Shown here one piece after another: positions 1 to 8,855 of a stretch of 64,000 bases of DNA. The stretch is from positions 89,905-153,904 of the forward strand of contig JAEUWC010000019.1 of the NCBI GenBank assembly GCA_016786465.1, in the 5' to 3' direction. The translations under genes were made by a program, and so were the position numbers. The notes under the pieces were generated by a model, which worked only from the letters and a program-made list of their open reading frames with translations, had not been told where the DNA came from and searched no databases. Position 1 is the first letter of the stretch, and every line of letters starts with the position of its first letter. Source of the stretch: Bdellovibrionales bacterium (GTDB lineage Bacteria > Bdellovibrionota > UBA1018).

Positions 1-1
1 T

Positions 2-373
2 CAGGACTTGGAAATGGTTTTCGGACTTTTTCCGCGCTTGAAAGAAAGACGAAAACAAAACGCCGGAACCCTTTCGGGTGGCGAACAGCAGATGCTGGCG
101 ATGGGGCGCGCATTAATGGCGCATCCTGACCTTCTGCTTTTGGACGAACCCAGCCTGGGACTAGCACCACAAATCATTCAAAAGATTTTTGAAATCATTC
201 AGACAATTAACAAGCAAGGTGTGACCGTCCTGCTCGTAGAACAAAACGCCCTTCAAGCCCTTCAAATTGCACATCAGGGCGTCATCTTGGAAACAGGATC
301 GGTCGCTGGATCGGGCCCCGCTCGCGAGCTTCTGAAATCCGATCAGGTCAGGAAGGCGTATCTGGGCGAATAG
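2..373 (+). CDS. livF: High-affinity branched-chain amino acid ABC transporter ATPase, C-terminal part
   Basis: Partial gene: the reading frame is open back to the first bases of the window, so the start lies upstream. The visible 124 residues hold the second half of an ABC ATPase: signature LSGGEQQM, Walker [14 protein letters not shown] and the switch segment VLLVEQN. The phrases GLAPQII and VEQNA with a short C-terminus are typical of LivF, one of two cytoplasmic ATPases that power leucine/isoleucine/valine or amide uptake with LivG and the LivHM permeases. The Walker A half is outside the window. Family assignment is firm; substrate is inferred. The gene ends 116 bases before the next one, with no clear terminator. 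Confidence 0.85.
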   Translation, partial: QDLEMVFGLFPRLKERRKQNAGTLSGGEQQMLAMGRALMAHPDLLLLDEPSLGLAPQIIQKIFEIIQTINKQGVTVLLVEQNALQALQIAHQGVILETGSVAGSGPARELLKSDQVRKAYLGE

Positions 374-489
374 CCCTGTGATGTAGGTGATAAAAAAGAG
401 CTTTTTGTGCTTAGGATATCCGAATTTGTGAATATCCATCACATATCTTCTGGTCTGATCGGCGTTTTTAGCTGAAACTAAACAAGTCA

Positions 490-1401
490 ATGAAACGAAC
501 CCTTTTCGTTCTTCTGGTCTACTCTTCCCTTGGTTCCTGGTCTCGGGCTGCGGATGCTCCGGCCCCTGCCCCTGCAGTCCCCATCACCGAAGATCTTGTG
601 GCAGACCCGCTCGACACCCCTTCTGCACCCTTGGCGGCCCCTGAACCGGCCGCGCCCATTGAAGAACCGCCAGCCCTAGCCGCCGACCCCGTCCCTGCCG
701 CACGCGAAGTGCCTAGGGTTGAAATCAAAAAGGATCCTGAACCCGAGCCACCAGTTTCTGAAGTCGTGGAATCCGCGCCCTTACCTACAGCGACGACCAG
801 TGGAAGAACCAACCTTTCAACCTGGGAATTTGACCCAGACGTTCCCTTGATTCAGCGGATTCGCCCACAGTGGGGAATTCGAATCGAAGGATCGTCATCG
901 GCCTGGAAAGGGCTGCCGAATTCAAGCATCCGCCAAATCGGTATGGGATTTGAATTTCAACCCCGTGTGTTTCAGAAGGTCGGCGTTTTGGGCCTAGGGG
1001 TTGGCTTTGGAATCCTGCCCGTGGTCAGTTCAGGGATGACCTTGAATACCACCCACGTATCCAGCATTGGATCGCTTTGGTACCTTGCCGGGACCCTTCG
1101 ATATCAGCTGAAAATCGTTCGAAATCAGTGGGTCGTTCCGATGGCTGCGTTTCATTTTGAACGCGCGACCTATAAAACGAAAACGCTGGCATCTGGCGCA
1201 ACCACCGCAAGCGGACTTTCTTTGGGTGCCCTTTTTCTTTTGAATGCGGTGGATCCTGAAATCGCAGCACAAAGCTTGGCCGAAGCGGGCTTGGTTCGAA
1301 GCTACCTTTTTGCAGAATTTCGAATGCTGCGCCCAACAGGTGGCGCATTAAGCTACGAAGATCGCGCGCTGATTGCCGGCATTCGTTTAGAATACGAATA
1401 A
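490..1401 (+). CDS. Exported Pro/Ala-rich protein with possible outer-membrane barrel
   Basis: 303 residues of unknown function. Residues 1-20 form a signal peptide with likely cleavage after SWSRA. Residues 21-105 are low-complexity, rich in Pro, Ala and Glu, as in a periplasmic or wall-spanning linker. Residues 115-303 alternate polar and hydrophobic residues with many glycines and end in RLEYE, which suggests amphipathic beta strands of an outer-membrane barrel; this is inferred by eye. It converges on the phosphatase gene with a four-base gap. ATG at 490 is preferred because it directly precedes the signal peptide. Confidence 0.7.
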   Translation: MKRTLFVLLVYSSLGSWSRAADAPAPAPAVPITEDLVADPLDTPSAPLAAPEPAAPIEEPPALAADPVPAAREVPRVEIKKDPEPEPPVSEVVESAPLPTATTSGRTNLSTWEFDPDVPLIQRIRPQWGIRIEGSSSAWKGLPNSSIRQIGMGFEFQPRVFQKVGVLGLGVGFGILPVVSSGMTLNTTHVSSIGSLWYLAGTLRYQLKIVRNQWVVPMAAFHFERATYKTKTLASGATTASGLSLGALFLLNAVDPEIAAQSLAEAGLVRSYLFAEFRMLRPTGGALSYEDRALIAGIRLEYE

Positions 1402-1405
1402 AATC

Positions 1406-3472
1406 TTAGTGGTACTTACACAGGAAAAAGGTCACGTCATCGGGCTGTTCCGTGTTTTTGCGATAATCATTGACCTGACCCAACACCTGGTCCACAGCGT
1501 CCGAAGCCTTCGTTCCGTTGGAAACTGAACCCAGAATCGACTTAATGAATTGCTTTGAACCCCATGCCACACCTTCAGGGTTCGTCACGTCGGGCACTCC
1601 GTCGGTATAGAAAAAGATCGCATCGCCAGGATTCAGCGTCAGCGTGACTTCTTGGTAATCGTAATCCGCTTCTTCACCCAAGCGCGGACTGTTCACTTCG
1701 TTCAGCGGTTCTAAGTCCTTTTTCGAGAGCTTTTTAGACGTTTCCCGCAACAAATAAGGGGGGTCATGGCTGGCGTTGGTGTAGATGAATTCACCGGTTT
1801 CAATGTCCAAAGATGCGATGAAGAAGGTCATATTCATCTTACCTTTTGAACTGTGGTGAATCGCGTTGTTTAGAAACTTCATCGCAAGCGCAGGCCGCAT
1901 GTCCGGCAGTTTTTCAATAATTGATGCCGCAGATCGTGCAGCGCTGGTTAAAAGCGCGGCAGGGGCTCCGTGTCCGGTCGCGTCTCCGATCCAAAGAAAG
2001 ACTTTCTTGCCGATTTTACAATGAAACCACCAGTCGCCACCGCACTCGCTGGCCGGCTGGTAAACCCCGGCAACCGCAACACCGCCTTCTTCAAAGCGGG
2101 GTTCAGGAAACAGAGAATCTTGCACCGCTTTCGCAGTTGCCAGTTCGGCTTCCATTCGTGCTTGGTTGGCTGTGGCTTGGATCAATCGAGCCACTTCGGC
2201 CGCCATCTTATTGAAGGACTGAGCCAAACTTCCGACTTCGTCGTTTGAATTGACGTTCACCTGAACGTTGAAATCTCCGGATGAAACCTTTTCGGTCGCT
2301 GTATAAAGTTGCCGCAAAGTTCGAGTCAAAGTTCCGCTGGCCACAACTGATGTCATCACGGCAAAGGAAATCAGCGCGATGAAGAAGATGATGGATTTCC
2401 AAAGCAGGATTTCAACGGCCTTCAGGGCTTCTTTTTTACGAACCAATCCCACAGCCAAGATGTCGCCCAGCCCTACTCGAGAATAGGACGCCAAAAGCTG
2501 TTTACCGTCGGAAGCAGTCGCTTCAACAGTCCCGTCGGACACTTTCTTGGACTGCAGATCTTGAAAGAACTTCCAGCTTCCGAATTCAGCAACTTTTTCA
2601 GCTTTTTCGTTCGATGGATCAGGTCCGAAAATCACCTGGCCATTCGGCTGAAGCAAAAAGCCCGTATAGGTATTGGCCTGCGCAATCGAGCGGGCCAATG
2701 AATCCAAACGCAGCCAAAGAACTGCCGCATGGGTAATCGTTTTGCTGCCGTCCTTGGAATGAAGCTTGATCATCGCAACCAGGTCACGAATCGGCCCCTT
2801 GGCTAGGCGAAGCGCAAATCCAGACGACGAAGTCGCTTCCTTCGCCCATTCGCCCACACGAGATTCTTCTTTATAGATCTGATTCAATGCGTCTTGTAGG
2901 CCGACGATTTCCTGATTGTTGTTCGCCTTCGTCATTGCGCCCAGCAGTTCGGGCTGACGCCCTTCCTTGACACGGTAAACCTGCATCAAGATGTGCGTGG
3001 GTTCTTTGGCGAAGCGCGCTTTGGTCACCGAAAGAAAGCTTCTGGACTGATCATCGAAGTCATCCAGATAGCTGTTCAAAAACTTCATGTGGTTATCGAT
3101 TTCGATGCGCGAGCGAGAAGCGATCGATCGAACGGCCATGGCAGTGGAATCGAAGACGTAGGCCAGTTTGTCGCTTTCAAATAGCCGAGTCGCAAGGATC
3201 AGGTACAGGCCAAGCGAAACAAGTGGCAAAGTCACCAGAAGCGCCAAAAGTTTGTACTTCAAGCTGATTCGACGTTTACCGTCTGAAGTGACTGGAATTT
3301 CAGTGTTTCTAGCTTCTGTGGCGCCAGTGGCCTGAGTTTCTACTTTCGTTTCTTCGGTTGGCGAAGAATCTTGCGGTGGAATTTCTGAAGGCGTCTGCGG
3401 TTCGGTGACTTGAGTTTCCGGAGTTTCCATTTTGCTTTGTGCCCGCGACGGCTTGTTTCGGTCCGTCCCCAA
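1406..3472 (-). CDS. Membrane sensor with HAMP and SpoIIE/RsbU-type PP2C phosphatase domain
   Basis: 688 residues. Order: Pro/Thr/Glu-rich cytoplasmic N-terminus (1-70), TM1 (about 73-95), extracytoplasmic sensor region (95-350), TM2 (about 355-378), HAMP linker with the typical NDEVGSLAQSFN end (380-430), short coiled linker, then a PP2C domain (about 465-688). Metal-binding aspartates are visible in GDWW, WIGDATGHG and FYTDGV. In partner switching such phosphatases dephosphorylate a STAS anti-anti-sigma protein after a signal reaches the sensor. A STAS gene (6935-7417) and a GHKL kinase-like gene (7480-8436) lie close by, separated by the large FecR protein. It is divergent from that gene across 159 bases. 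Domain calls are strong; partners are inferred. Confidence 0.85.
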   Translation of the reverse strand: MGTDRNKPSRAQSKMETPETQVTEPQTPSEIPPQDSSPTEETKVETQATGATEARNTEIPVTSDGKRRISLKYKLLALLVTLPLVSLGLYLILATRLFESDKLAYVFDSTAMAVRSIASRSRIEIDNHMKFLNSYLDDFDDQSRSFLSVTKARFAKEPTHILMQVYRVKEGRQPELLGAMTKANNNQEIVGLQDALNQIYKEESRVGEWAKEATSSSGFALRLAKGPIRDLVAMIKLHSKDGSKTITHAAVLWLRLDSLARSIAQANTYTGFLLQPNGQVIFGPDPSNEKAEKVAEFGSWKFFQDLQSKKVSDGTVEATASDGKQLLASYSRVGLGDILAVGLVRKKEALKAVEILLWKSIIFFIALISFAVMTSVVASGTLTRTLRQLYTATEKVSSGDFNVQVNVNSNDEVGSLAQSFNKMAAEVARLIQATANQARMEAELATAKAVQDSLFPEPRFEEGGVAVAGVYQPASECGGDWWFHCKIGKKVFLWIGDATGHGAPAALLTSAARSAASIIEKLPDMRPALAMKFLNNAIHHSSKGKMNMTFFIASLDIETGEFIYTNASHDPPYLLRETSKKLSKKDLEPLNEVNSPRLGEEADYDYQEVTLTLNPGDAIFFYTDGVPDVTNPEGVAWGSKQFIKSILGSVSNGTKASDAVDQVLGQVNDYRKNTEQPDDVTFFLCKYH

Positions 3473-3551
3473 GAAAGCTTAAGCCCTAAATCACTTCGCA
3501 GCTTGGCAAATTGCGAGAAAATTGAATTTAACCACCCCTTTCGTCAATGCC

Positions 3552-3579
3552 TTGTCGCGACGCAATCCATGTCTAAGAT
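3552..3579 (+). promoter_or_regulatory. Possible promoter of the FecR/FnIII-like gene
   Basis: TTGTCG at 3552-3557 and TAAGAT at 3574-3579 are separated by 16 bases. The -10 box matches the sigma-70 consensus at four of six positions and the -35 box is weak. It lies in the 159-base divergent spacer. AAGGAG at 3604-3609 is 22 bases from the GTG start at 3632, too far to serve it directly. Confidence 0.25.
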
Positions 3580-3631
3580 TTAGCCATTTTTTTTTAAGCA
3601 ATTAAGGAGTGACTGCCGAACAGAAGATGCT

Positions 3632-6600
3632 GTGACAGGTGTTATTAAAACTTTCATTCAAGATAGACTGGACCGCTGGATCTTCGGGATCGCTCTGCTG
3701 CTATTTCTAGCCGCGAGCTACCTGATCCTAGACGATCGCATTTTGTTCCGCGGGGCCGGCAACGCAGGCTTGGGTGAAGCTATTGCTACTTTGTACCGGA
3801 AAGACAATGACGTCCGTCGCCGTCTTGAGACCGATGTCGCGTTTATGCCTATCGCAAATTCGGAACCCGTTTTTGCCGGAGACGCTGTTTTCACCGGCAC
3901 CCGTTCGGAAGCCGACGTCGTTTTCAACGACGGATCCAAAGTCACGATCGAAGCGGGCAGCTTGGTTGTCGTGCAAATGACCAATGACGCCGCAAAGCTG
4001 AATATCGAAAAAGGCGCCTTGACCGGTAAGCTTTCGGGCAACAAGGCACTGGCGATCGTGGCGGGCGGTCAGACTTCGACCCTGACCGGTAAGGACGCAC
4101 AGGTTCAAATCAATGTTGACGGCAAGAACGGAACCCAGATGGCCGTCTTATCCGGAAACGCTGAATTGAAATCGGGTGATCAGAAAATCGAACTAAAAGC
4201 CAACCAGTCCACCCAAGTCTTAGCCGGCGGCGCTATCGCCAAACCCGTGACATTTGGCCTAGAACTTTTGAATCCACGCCCCGACGAATCCATCTGGAAA
4301 GAAGGCGATAAACCGATCGTCTTTCAATGGGCGACTCGCGAAGCCCTAAAAGACGCCGAATATAAGATCGAAGTTTCAAAAGAACGGGATTTCAAAAAAA
4401 TCGAATTTGAAAAGACTACTTCGAAGACTGAACTTGAAGTCGGAAGTCTTCCGGCAGAAGGATCCTTCTACTGGAGAATCACCGCCTACGAATCCAGTAA
4501 GGAAGTTGCACGCAGTCTTTCTCAAAAGATTCTTCTAAACGAAGATCATGCCCCAAAGGTATTGACCCCTGCAGATGATGCGGAGGTAACTTACGCGCAG
4601 AACGTCAATTCAGAAGTCGGCCAAGGTACCGAGGTTGCTTTCAAGTGGACCACCTTTAAGGATTCGGAACCCCGGGCTGCGAAATACAGAATTGAAATCT
4701 ACCGCGACCGCAAGGACGCACTATTCACCCAGTCCGAAACTGTAGAAATGGAATGGAAGTCTCCAAAACTATCTGCCGGAAAATACTATTGGCGCGTTAA
4801 AGCCCAAGACAAGGCCCGCCCGCATTCGGCATTCAGCGAAATGCGGACTTTCCAGGTTTCTGAAAAGGCCCCAGGCGCACCGATGGCCCTACTTCCTGAA
4901 TCTGGCCAAAAGCACTTAAAGAAGTCCAAAGGTTCGGTCGTCCACTTTGAATGGAAGTCTGACGGGTTTGCGGCATCTCAGTATTTGCTTGAGGTTTCTA
5001 AAGATAAGTCCTTTGAAAAGTCAGCAGATCTTGTTTTCAGTAAGCGCGTCGAATCAACGACGGTTGAACAAGAAGTCGCCGATCTAGGCGATTACTTCTG
5101 GCGAGTTCGCGGAATCGCGTCCGACGGCTCGATGAGTGCGTTCTCGAAACCAAATAAGTTTGTCATCGCACCTTGGGAAGCGCTCGAGGCGCCGACCGCA
5201 AGTGAACAAACCATTGAACTTTTCTTGGGTGCAGAAGGTCCTTACATGGCCGAACCCCAGAAGATCAAATGGTCAAAGAACGATGCTGCCCAGAAGTACG
5301 AAGTCGAAATCGCAGACCAGCCTGACTTTAAGAATCCCTTGGTCAAAGAAACTTCACCGACACCAATGCTTCCTTGGCCAAGCCAACTTCTTCCAGAAGC
5401 GTCGAAATCGGCATATTTCCGCGTTCGTACCCAAGTCACAGCCGAAGACTTCACCGGCTGGAGCAATCCGGTCCTGGTGAAGATCGAAATCGAAAAGGAA
5501 GGCCTGAAGGCGCCAAAAGGAATTGCACCGCGGGGTAGCCAAACTTTGGAAATCAACCCCAAGAAGCCTCACCCGCTTTCATTTGAATGGGCCCCGGCAA
5601 AGGGTGCGAAAGATTACGACTTCGAAATCGCCAAAGACAACAAGTTCAAAGAAATCGTTCACCAAGGGCGCGTCAAGGGTACGGCGACTCAATGGACCAC
5701 AAATGATGCGGGCTACTTGTACTGGCGCGTGCGTGCTAGAAACGCCTACACCGAAAGTGAATGGTCCGATAATAATAAGTTTGAACTAGAAATCGCGGCA
5801 GAAGCAGTCGACTTGCCAGCGCCGATCCTAGTTGCGCCAGTTGGACGCTATTTCCAAGAAGATGACGATCGCGTTCATTTCAAGTGGGAAGAAGTCGAAG
5901 GCGCCCGAACTTACGAAGTCATTCTGATTCGCAAAAAGGGAACCGGAAGCCGTCTACCTGCAAATGTCATCGAACCCCCTTCCGTGCTTCGTTACCGAGT
6001 CGACAATTCGTCGGTTCGCTTGGAAGTTCCAAAAGACGGATCGTACACCTGGAAAGTTCGTGCGATGGCAACGGATGGAAAAATTGGATTGATGCCGGTG
6101 AACGAAGCGCGGGAACTTGCGTCGCTTCCGCCTACTCCGGTTCCAGCAAACGCGCCGCCGGTCACTGGCGAAAAAGGCGGATTTAGCACTGCAAACTTCG
6201 ACTTGGTTCGTAACCCCATTGACACCAAACGCCCAGGTTACTTAGCGGCTTCGACGATGATGGCCCCGTATTCTTATCAATTCAACAGCCCCACCTTTAA
6301 CGGATCGGGAACCGCCGCTTCGACCGCAATCACGGTTCAGGCGTCAGGAGAATATTGGTTCAAACCAAGGTGGGCAATCGGTGGATACGTTGAAAGCACG
6401 CTTTTCAATATTGAAACTGAATTTTTTGTCCGAAGCGCGTTCCAAGCCGTCGCAAAATACAGAATTCCAATTGCTCCTGAAAAAGGCCTGCACATTGCGC
6501 CTTTCTTAGGGGCTGAAACCCGTCAGTTCTTCCAGATCGTCCCTGTTTCTGCTTCGGCATTTTCAGTCAGTCAGTTCTGGACGTTAGGTCCGGTTGCGGG

Positions 6601-6910
6601 ATTTGACGTGAAGAAATCATTCACGGAAAACCTATCTGCAAGCTTCAAAGCGCAGTACTTCCTACCGACGACTTTAATGGGCAGCGCCGTCAACGGTGCG
6701 CGAATTACATCCGATGCCAGCTATCGAAACCTATCGCTTGGATTGCAGGGATTCTATTGGTGGAGTTCGCGCTGGGGTGTAGGCGCCGGAGCCTTTATCG
6801 ACAACCGATCCATCAGCTTCAATTTACCTAATGGGCAGACGCGCCCAGAGCAAATCATCACCGACGGATCCTATTTCTACGGCAGCGTGATGTACCGCTT
6901 CGGACAATAG
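3632..6910 (+). CDS. Giant FecR-domain protein with FnIII-like repeats and C-terminal barrel
   Basis: 1092 residues. One TM segment at about 15-35 anchors or exports the chain. Residues 75-200 form a FecR-like beta domain (GDAVFTG, FNDGSKVTIEAGS). From about 210 to 870 there are at least six FnIII-like modules, each ending in a YWRV-type strand (FYWRI, YYWRV, YFWRV, YFRV, YWRV, YTWKV). The last 190 residues (from about 900) are rich in aromatic, amphipathic strands and end in YRFGQ, with a final aromatic region as in outer-membrane barrels. It may bridge the inner membrane, periplasm and outer membrane. GTG at 3632 is the first possible start in frame. FecR often works in surface signalling, but no ECF sigma factor is adjacent. 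Function is unknown. Confidence 0.75.
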   Translation: MTGVIKTFIQDRLDRWIFGIALLLFLAASYLILDDRILFRGAGNAGLGEAIATLYRKDNDVRRRLETDVAFMPIANSEPVFAGDAVFTGTRSEADVVFNDGSKVTIEAGSLVVVQMTNDAAKLNIEKGALTGKLSGNKALAIVAGGQTSTLTGKDAQVQINVDGKNGTQMAVLSGNAELKSGDQKIELKANQSTQVLAGGAIAKPVTFGLELLNPRPDESIWKEGDKPIVFQWATREALKDAEYKIEVSKERDFKKIEFEKTTSKTELEVGSLPAEGSFYWRITAYESSKEVARSLSQKILLNEDHAPKVLTPADDAEVTYAQNVNSEVGQGTEVAFKWTTFKDSEPRAAKYRIEIYRDRKDALFTQSETVEMEWKSPKLSAGKYYWRVKAQDKARPHSAFSEMRTFQVSEKAPGAPMALLPESGQKHLKKSKGSVVHFEWKSDGFAASQYLLEVSKDKSFEKSADLVFSKRVESTTVEQEVADLGDYFWRVRGIASDGSMSAFSKPNKFVIAPWEALEAPTASEQTIELFLGAEGPYMAEPQKIKWSKNDAAQKYEVEIADQPDFKNPLVKETSPTPMLPWPSQLLPEASKSAYFRVRTQVTAEDFTGWSNPVLVKIEIEKEGLKAPKGIAPRGSQTLEINPKKPHPLSFEWAPAKGAKDYDFEIAKDNKFKEIVHQGRVKGTATQWTTNDAGYLYWRVRARNAYTESEWSDNNKFELEIAAEAVDLPAPILVAPVGRYFQEDDDRVHFKWEEVEGARTYEVILIRKKGTGSRLPANVIEPPSVLRYRVDNSSVRLEVPKDGSYTWKVRAMATDGKIGLMPVNEARELASLPPTPVPANAPPVTGEKGGFSTANFDLVRNPIDTKRPGYLAASTMMAPYSYQFNSPTFNGSGTAASTAITVQASGEYWFKPRWAIGGYVESTLFNIETEFFVRSAFQAVAKYRIPIAPEKGLHIAPFLGAETRQFFQIVPVSASAFSVSQFWTLGPVAGFDVKKSFTENLSASFKAQYFLPTTLMGSAVNGARITSDASYRNLSLGLQGFYWWSSRWGVGAGAFIDNRSISFNLPNGQTRPEQIITDGSYFYGSVMYRFGQ

Positions 6911-6934
6911 TAGAATCCTTTAGCTTTCAGATAC

Positions 6935-7417
6935 TTAAACCTGAGGATTCATCAAAAACTTAAAGTAGATTTTAGGAATATCGTCGAATTCGGAAGCACT
7001 TCCGCATTTTGGACACTTCTGCCCTGGAATGTTGAAGTTGATCTTACGCAGGTCGGGAACAGTAAACGTTAAAGTGAAGTTGTGTTCTTCAGCTTCACAC
7101 GAAAAAGGAACCTGCATCGAAACGACTTTTCCTCCTGCCGAGAAATTGAAAACCAGATTCATCTGCTGAACGATCGGAGGAGCGCAGTCGTAGAAAAAAA
7201 TCGGAACGCGCAGTCCCTGGATCTTTTGAAAGTACTTGATCCAGTTCTTCACTCCGATCGAATTGATCCGGGTGATCTGTCCGCAGTTGACGTGCATTTC
7301 GTACGGAGGCGCGGGAAGAGTCCCGATCGCTTTTTCGATATCCGCTTGGTCGTCCACTTGTCCCGCCAACTGAACTACGAACTGCTTGTCTTTTTTTCCT
7401 GTCTTCGCGTTGAGCAT
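6935..7417 (-). CDS. STAS-like protein with C-terminal zinc ribbon-like motif
   Basis: 160 residues. Residues 10-100 resemble a STAS fold (anti-anti-sigma): FVVQLAGQVDD at the start and TRINSIGVKNW near 49-59, where Ser53 is at the expected phosphorylation position (compare DSSG in SpoIIAA). The C-terminal part has a CPKCG knuckle, with further cysteines such as FSCEAEEH, so it may bind zinc. It is divergent from the GHKL kinase-like gene with 62 bases between starts, and the SpoIIE-type phosphatase is two genes away. This suggests the regulated switch protein of a partner-switching module. The STAS call rests on motif reading, not a profile search. Confidence 0.65.
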   Translation of the reverse strand: MLNAKTGKKDKQFVVQLAGQVDDQADIEKAIGTLPAPPYEMHVNCGQITRINSIGVKNWIKYFQKIQGLRVPIFFYDCAPPIVQQMNLVFNFSAGGKVVSMQVPFSCEAEEHNFTLTFTVPDLRKINFNIPGQKCPKCGSASEFDDIPKIYFKFLMNPQV

Positions 7418-7479
7418 GAATCATATGGTATCACTTTGGGTTTTGCTGACAAGGAAGCTTCGCTTAGACTATTTCAAGA

Positions 7480-8436
7480 ATGGGAATATTGATTTCCGTG
7501 ACAGCCCGCCCCGAGGACATCAAGTTCGGTCAGGCCGTTGCTGCTTTAGCAGGAATGGAAGCCGCCCATGTCGATCGAGCAAACGAACTTCGGAAGCTGA
7601 TCAAGGACAAGAAAGACGTCGTCATTTTCTGGGATGTAGACCATCCGGACGCAATCGAGATCAGCTCGCCGCTGTCGATTTCCAACGTGGGACAGGTTCT
7701 CCGGGGGGTCATCGATTCAGCGCGGGTATTTGCGATTTCCACCCAGGCACTGAACCAAACCCCGTTCATCTTCAACATTCCCATCTTTAACCACCACATT
7801 TACCGCCAATTTGATGAACCCAGCCCCCTTTTGGTGTCCCTTTTGGTGAAAGCTTGCCGTAACCGCGACCCGTTTGGCCTTCAGAACTACACCCCGAAGG
7901 GGACTGAACCGCGAAAAATCGTTTTGAAGAATTCCAAGGAACGCCGGCCCGTTTGCGAAGCCATCGCCAATATTTTGGTGAAAGCCGCTATCCCCGACCA
8001 GTTAAACAACCTGGCGACCCAAGCGGTTGACGAAATGCTGATGAATGCGATTTTTGACGCACCGGTCCGAGGAACCGAGACCTATAAGCGAAAATTGGAT
8101 CGGGCTTCTGAATTCAACCTTGCAGGTCGCGAAACGGTTGAAGTCGAATTTGCCAATGTAACCGGCTATTTCGCCATTTGCGTGCGAGATAGCTTTGGTT
8201 CTTTGAAGAAGGACTCGGTTCTTCAATACATTCGTAAGGATTACGAAAAGTCTGAATACAAGGTTTCTGACAAGGATCCGGGCGCCGGACTTGGGGTCTA
8301 TGGAATGATTCAATCCGGATTGAGCATCGTCTTTTGTTCGCGCCAAAACATTAAGACCGAAGTGATGCTTTTCTTGCCTCAAGTGACAGGAATGAAGGGC
8401 TTTCGTAAGGGCTTTCGCTTCTTCAGCTTTATCTGA
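7480..8436 (+). CDS. GHKL ATPase-like protein (anti-sigma/serine kinase type) with N-terminal receiver-like region
   Basis: 318 residues. The first 130 resemble an alpha/beta domain (VVIFWDVDHPDAIE), possibly a degenerate receiver, by eye only. Residues 155-300 form a GHKL (HATPase_c) domain: N-box around DEMLMNAIFDA (E185, N189), a degenerate DxG box (RDSFG, 237-240) and glycine box GAGLGVYG (268-275). Size and N-box resemble serine kinases of partner switching (SpoIIAB/RsbW). With the divergent STAS gene and the SpoIIE phosphatase nearby it probably forms such a switch, but no sigma factor is seen here. The protein ends 72 bases before tRNA-Leu. Confidence 0.7.
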   Translation: MGILISVTARPEDIKFGQAVAALAGMEAAHVDRANELRKLIKDKKDVVIFWDVDHPDAIEISSPLSISNVGQVLRGVIDSARVFAISTQALNQTPFIFNIPIFNHHIYRQFDEPSPLLVSLLVKACRNRDPFGLQNYTPKGTEPRKIVLKNSKERRPVCEAIANILVKAAIPDQLNNLATQAVDEMLMNAIFDAPVRGTETYKRKLDRASEFNLAGRETVEVEFANVTGYFAICVRDSFGSLKKDSVLQYIRKDYEKSEYKVSDKDPGAGLGVYGMIQSGLSIVFCSRQNIKTEVMLFLPQVTGMKGFRKGFRFFSFI

Positions 8437-8445
8437 GCCCAGAAC

Positions 8446-8474
8446 TTGACTGAGTCCATACCCACAGCTATTTT
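8446..8474 (+). promoter_or_regulatory. Sigma-70-type promoter of tRNA-Leu(GAG)
   Basis: TTGACT at 8446-8451 (five of six consensus matches), a 17-base spacer, and TATTTT at 8469-8474 (four of six). The predicted start near 8481 leaves a leader of about 28 bases before the tRNA at 8509. It is the best promoter match in the window. Confidence 0.6.
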
Positions 8475-8508
8475 GCCGCTTCCCTTTAAATCGTGAAAAT
8501 TCGTCCGT

Positions 8509-8593
8509 GCGAGGATGGTGGAATTGGTAGACACGTACGTTTGAGGGGCGTATGCCGCAAGGCGTGAGGGTTCAAGTCCCTCTCTTCGCACCA
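8509..8593 (+). tRNA. tRNA-Leu(GAG)
   Basis: 85 bases with encoded CCA. Acceptor GCGAGGA pairs with TCTTCGC (one G-U). Anticodon stem TACGT/GCGTA encloses loop TTGAGGG, giving anticodon GAG. A variable arm typical of class II tRNAs lies between the anticodon stem and the TTCAAGT T-loop. The 3' end overlaps the end of the opposite-strand gene by 22 bases. Confidence 0.95.
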
Positions 8594-8802
8594 TTATAAG
8601 GACAATGTCGGCACCCGCTGCCACAGCAATAGCCCCGCTTCAGATGATAAGCTGCGGTAAACACGGTAAAATCCCCTTCTAAGTAAAAATCCTCGCCTAG
8701 TTTTGGGCGATAGGACTTCTGGCAAGCCCGACAAAGGCCACTTTCGGTCGGATGGGGGCGATCGCCGACATCGAAATCTTTTTCGCAACTGTGACAGATC
8801 AC
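8572..8802 (-). CDS. Small cysteine-rich DUF5522-like protein
   Basis: 76 residues. N-terminal CxxC knuckle (ICHSCEKDF) with a second pair (CRACQ), then the tail HLKRGYCCGSGCRHCPYNG, which matches the HxxRGxCCxxGCRHCPY signature of DUF5522. The cysteines probably bind a metal; function is unknown. Its stop codon (8572-8574) lies inside the tRNA-Leu gene on the other strand, so the last seven codons overlap that tRNA. The unchanged tail motif supports the frame as real. Confidence 0.75.
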   Translation of the reverse strand: MICHSCEKDFDVGDRPHPTESGLCRACQKSYRPKLGEDFYLEGDFTVFTAAYHLKRGYCCGSGCRHCPYNGAKRGT

Positions 8803-8855
8803 AAGCCTAGTTTCCTCGTTAAGGGCTTAGGCCGTCCAGCCGAAAAGTCATCGAT

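Noticed and set aside
519-812. Antisense frame opposite the Pro/Ala-rich exported protein
   Set aside because: Its Gly/Ser/Ala content is just the reverse of the repeat on the other strand.
3609-3635. Nine-codon leader ORF before the FecR gene (GTG at 3609)
   Set aside because: No separate RBS, and nothing conserved in it; chance frame.
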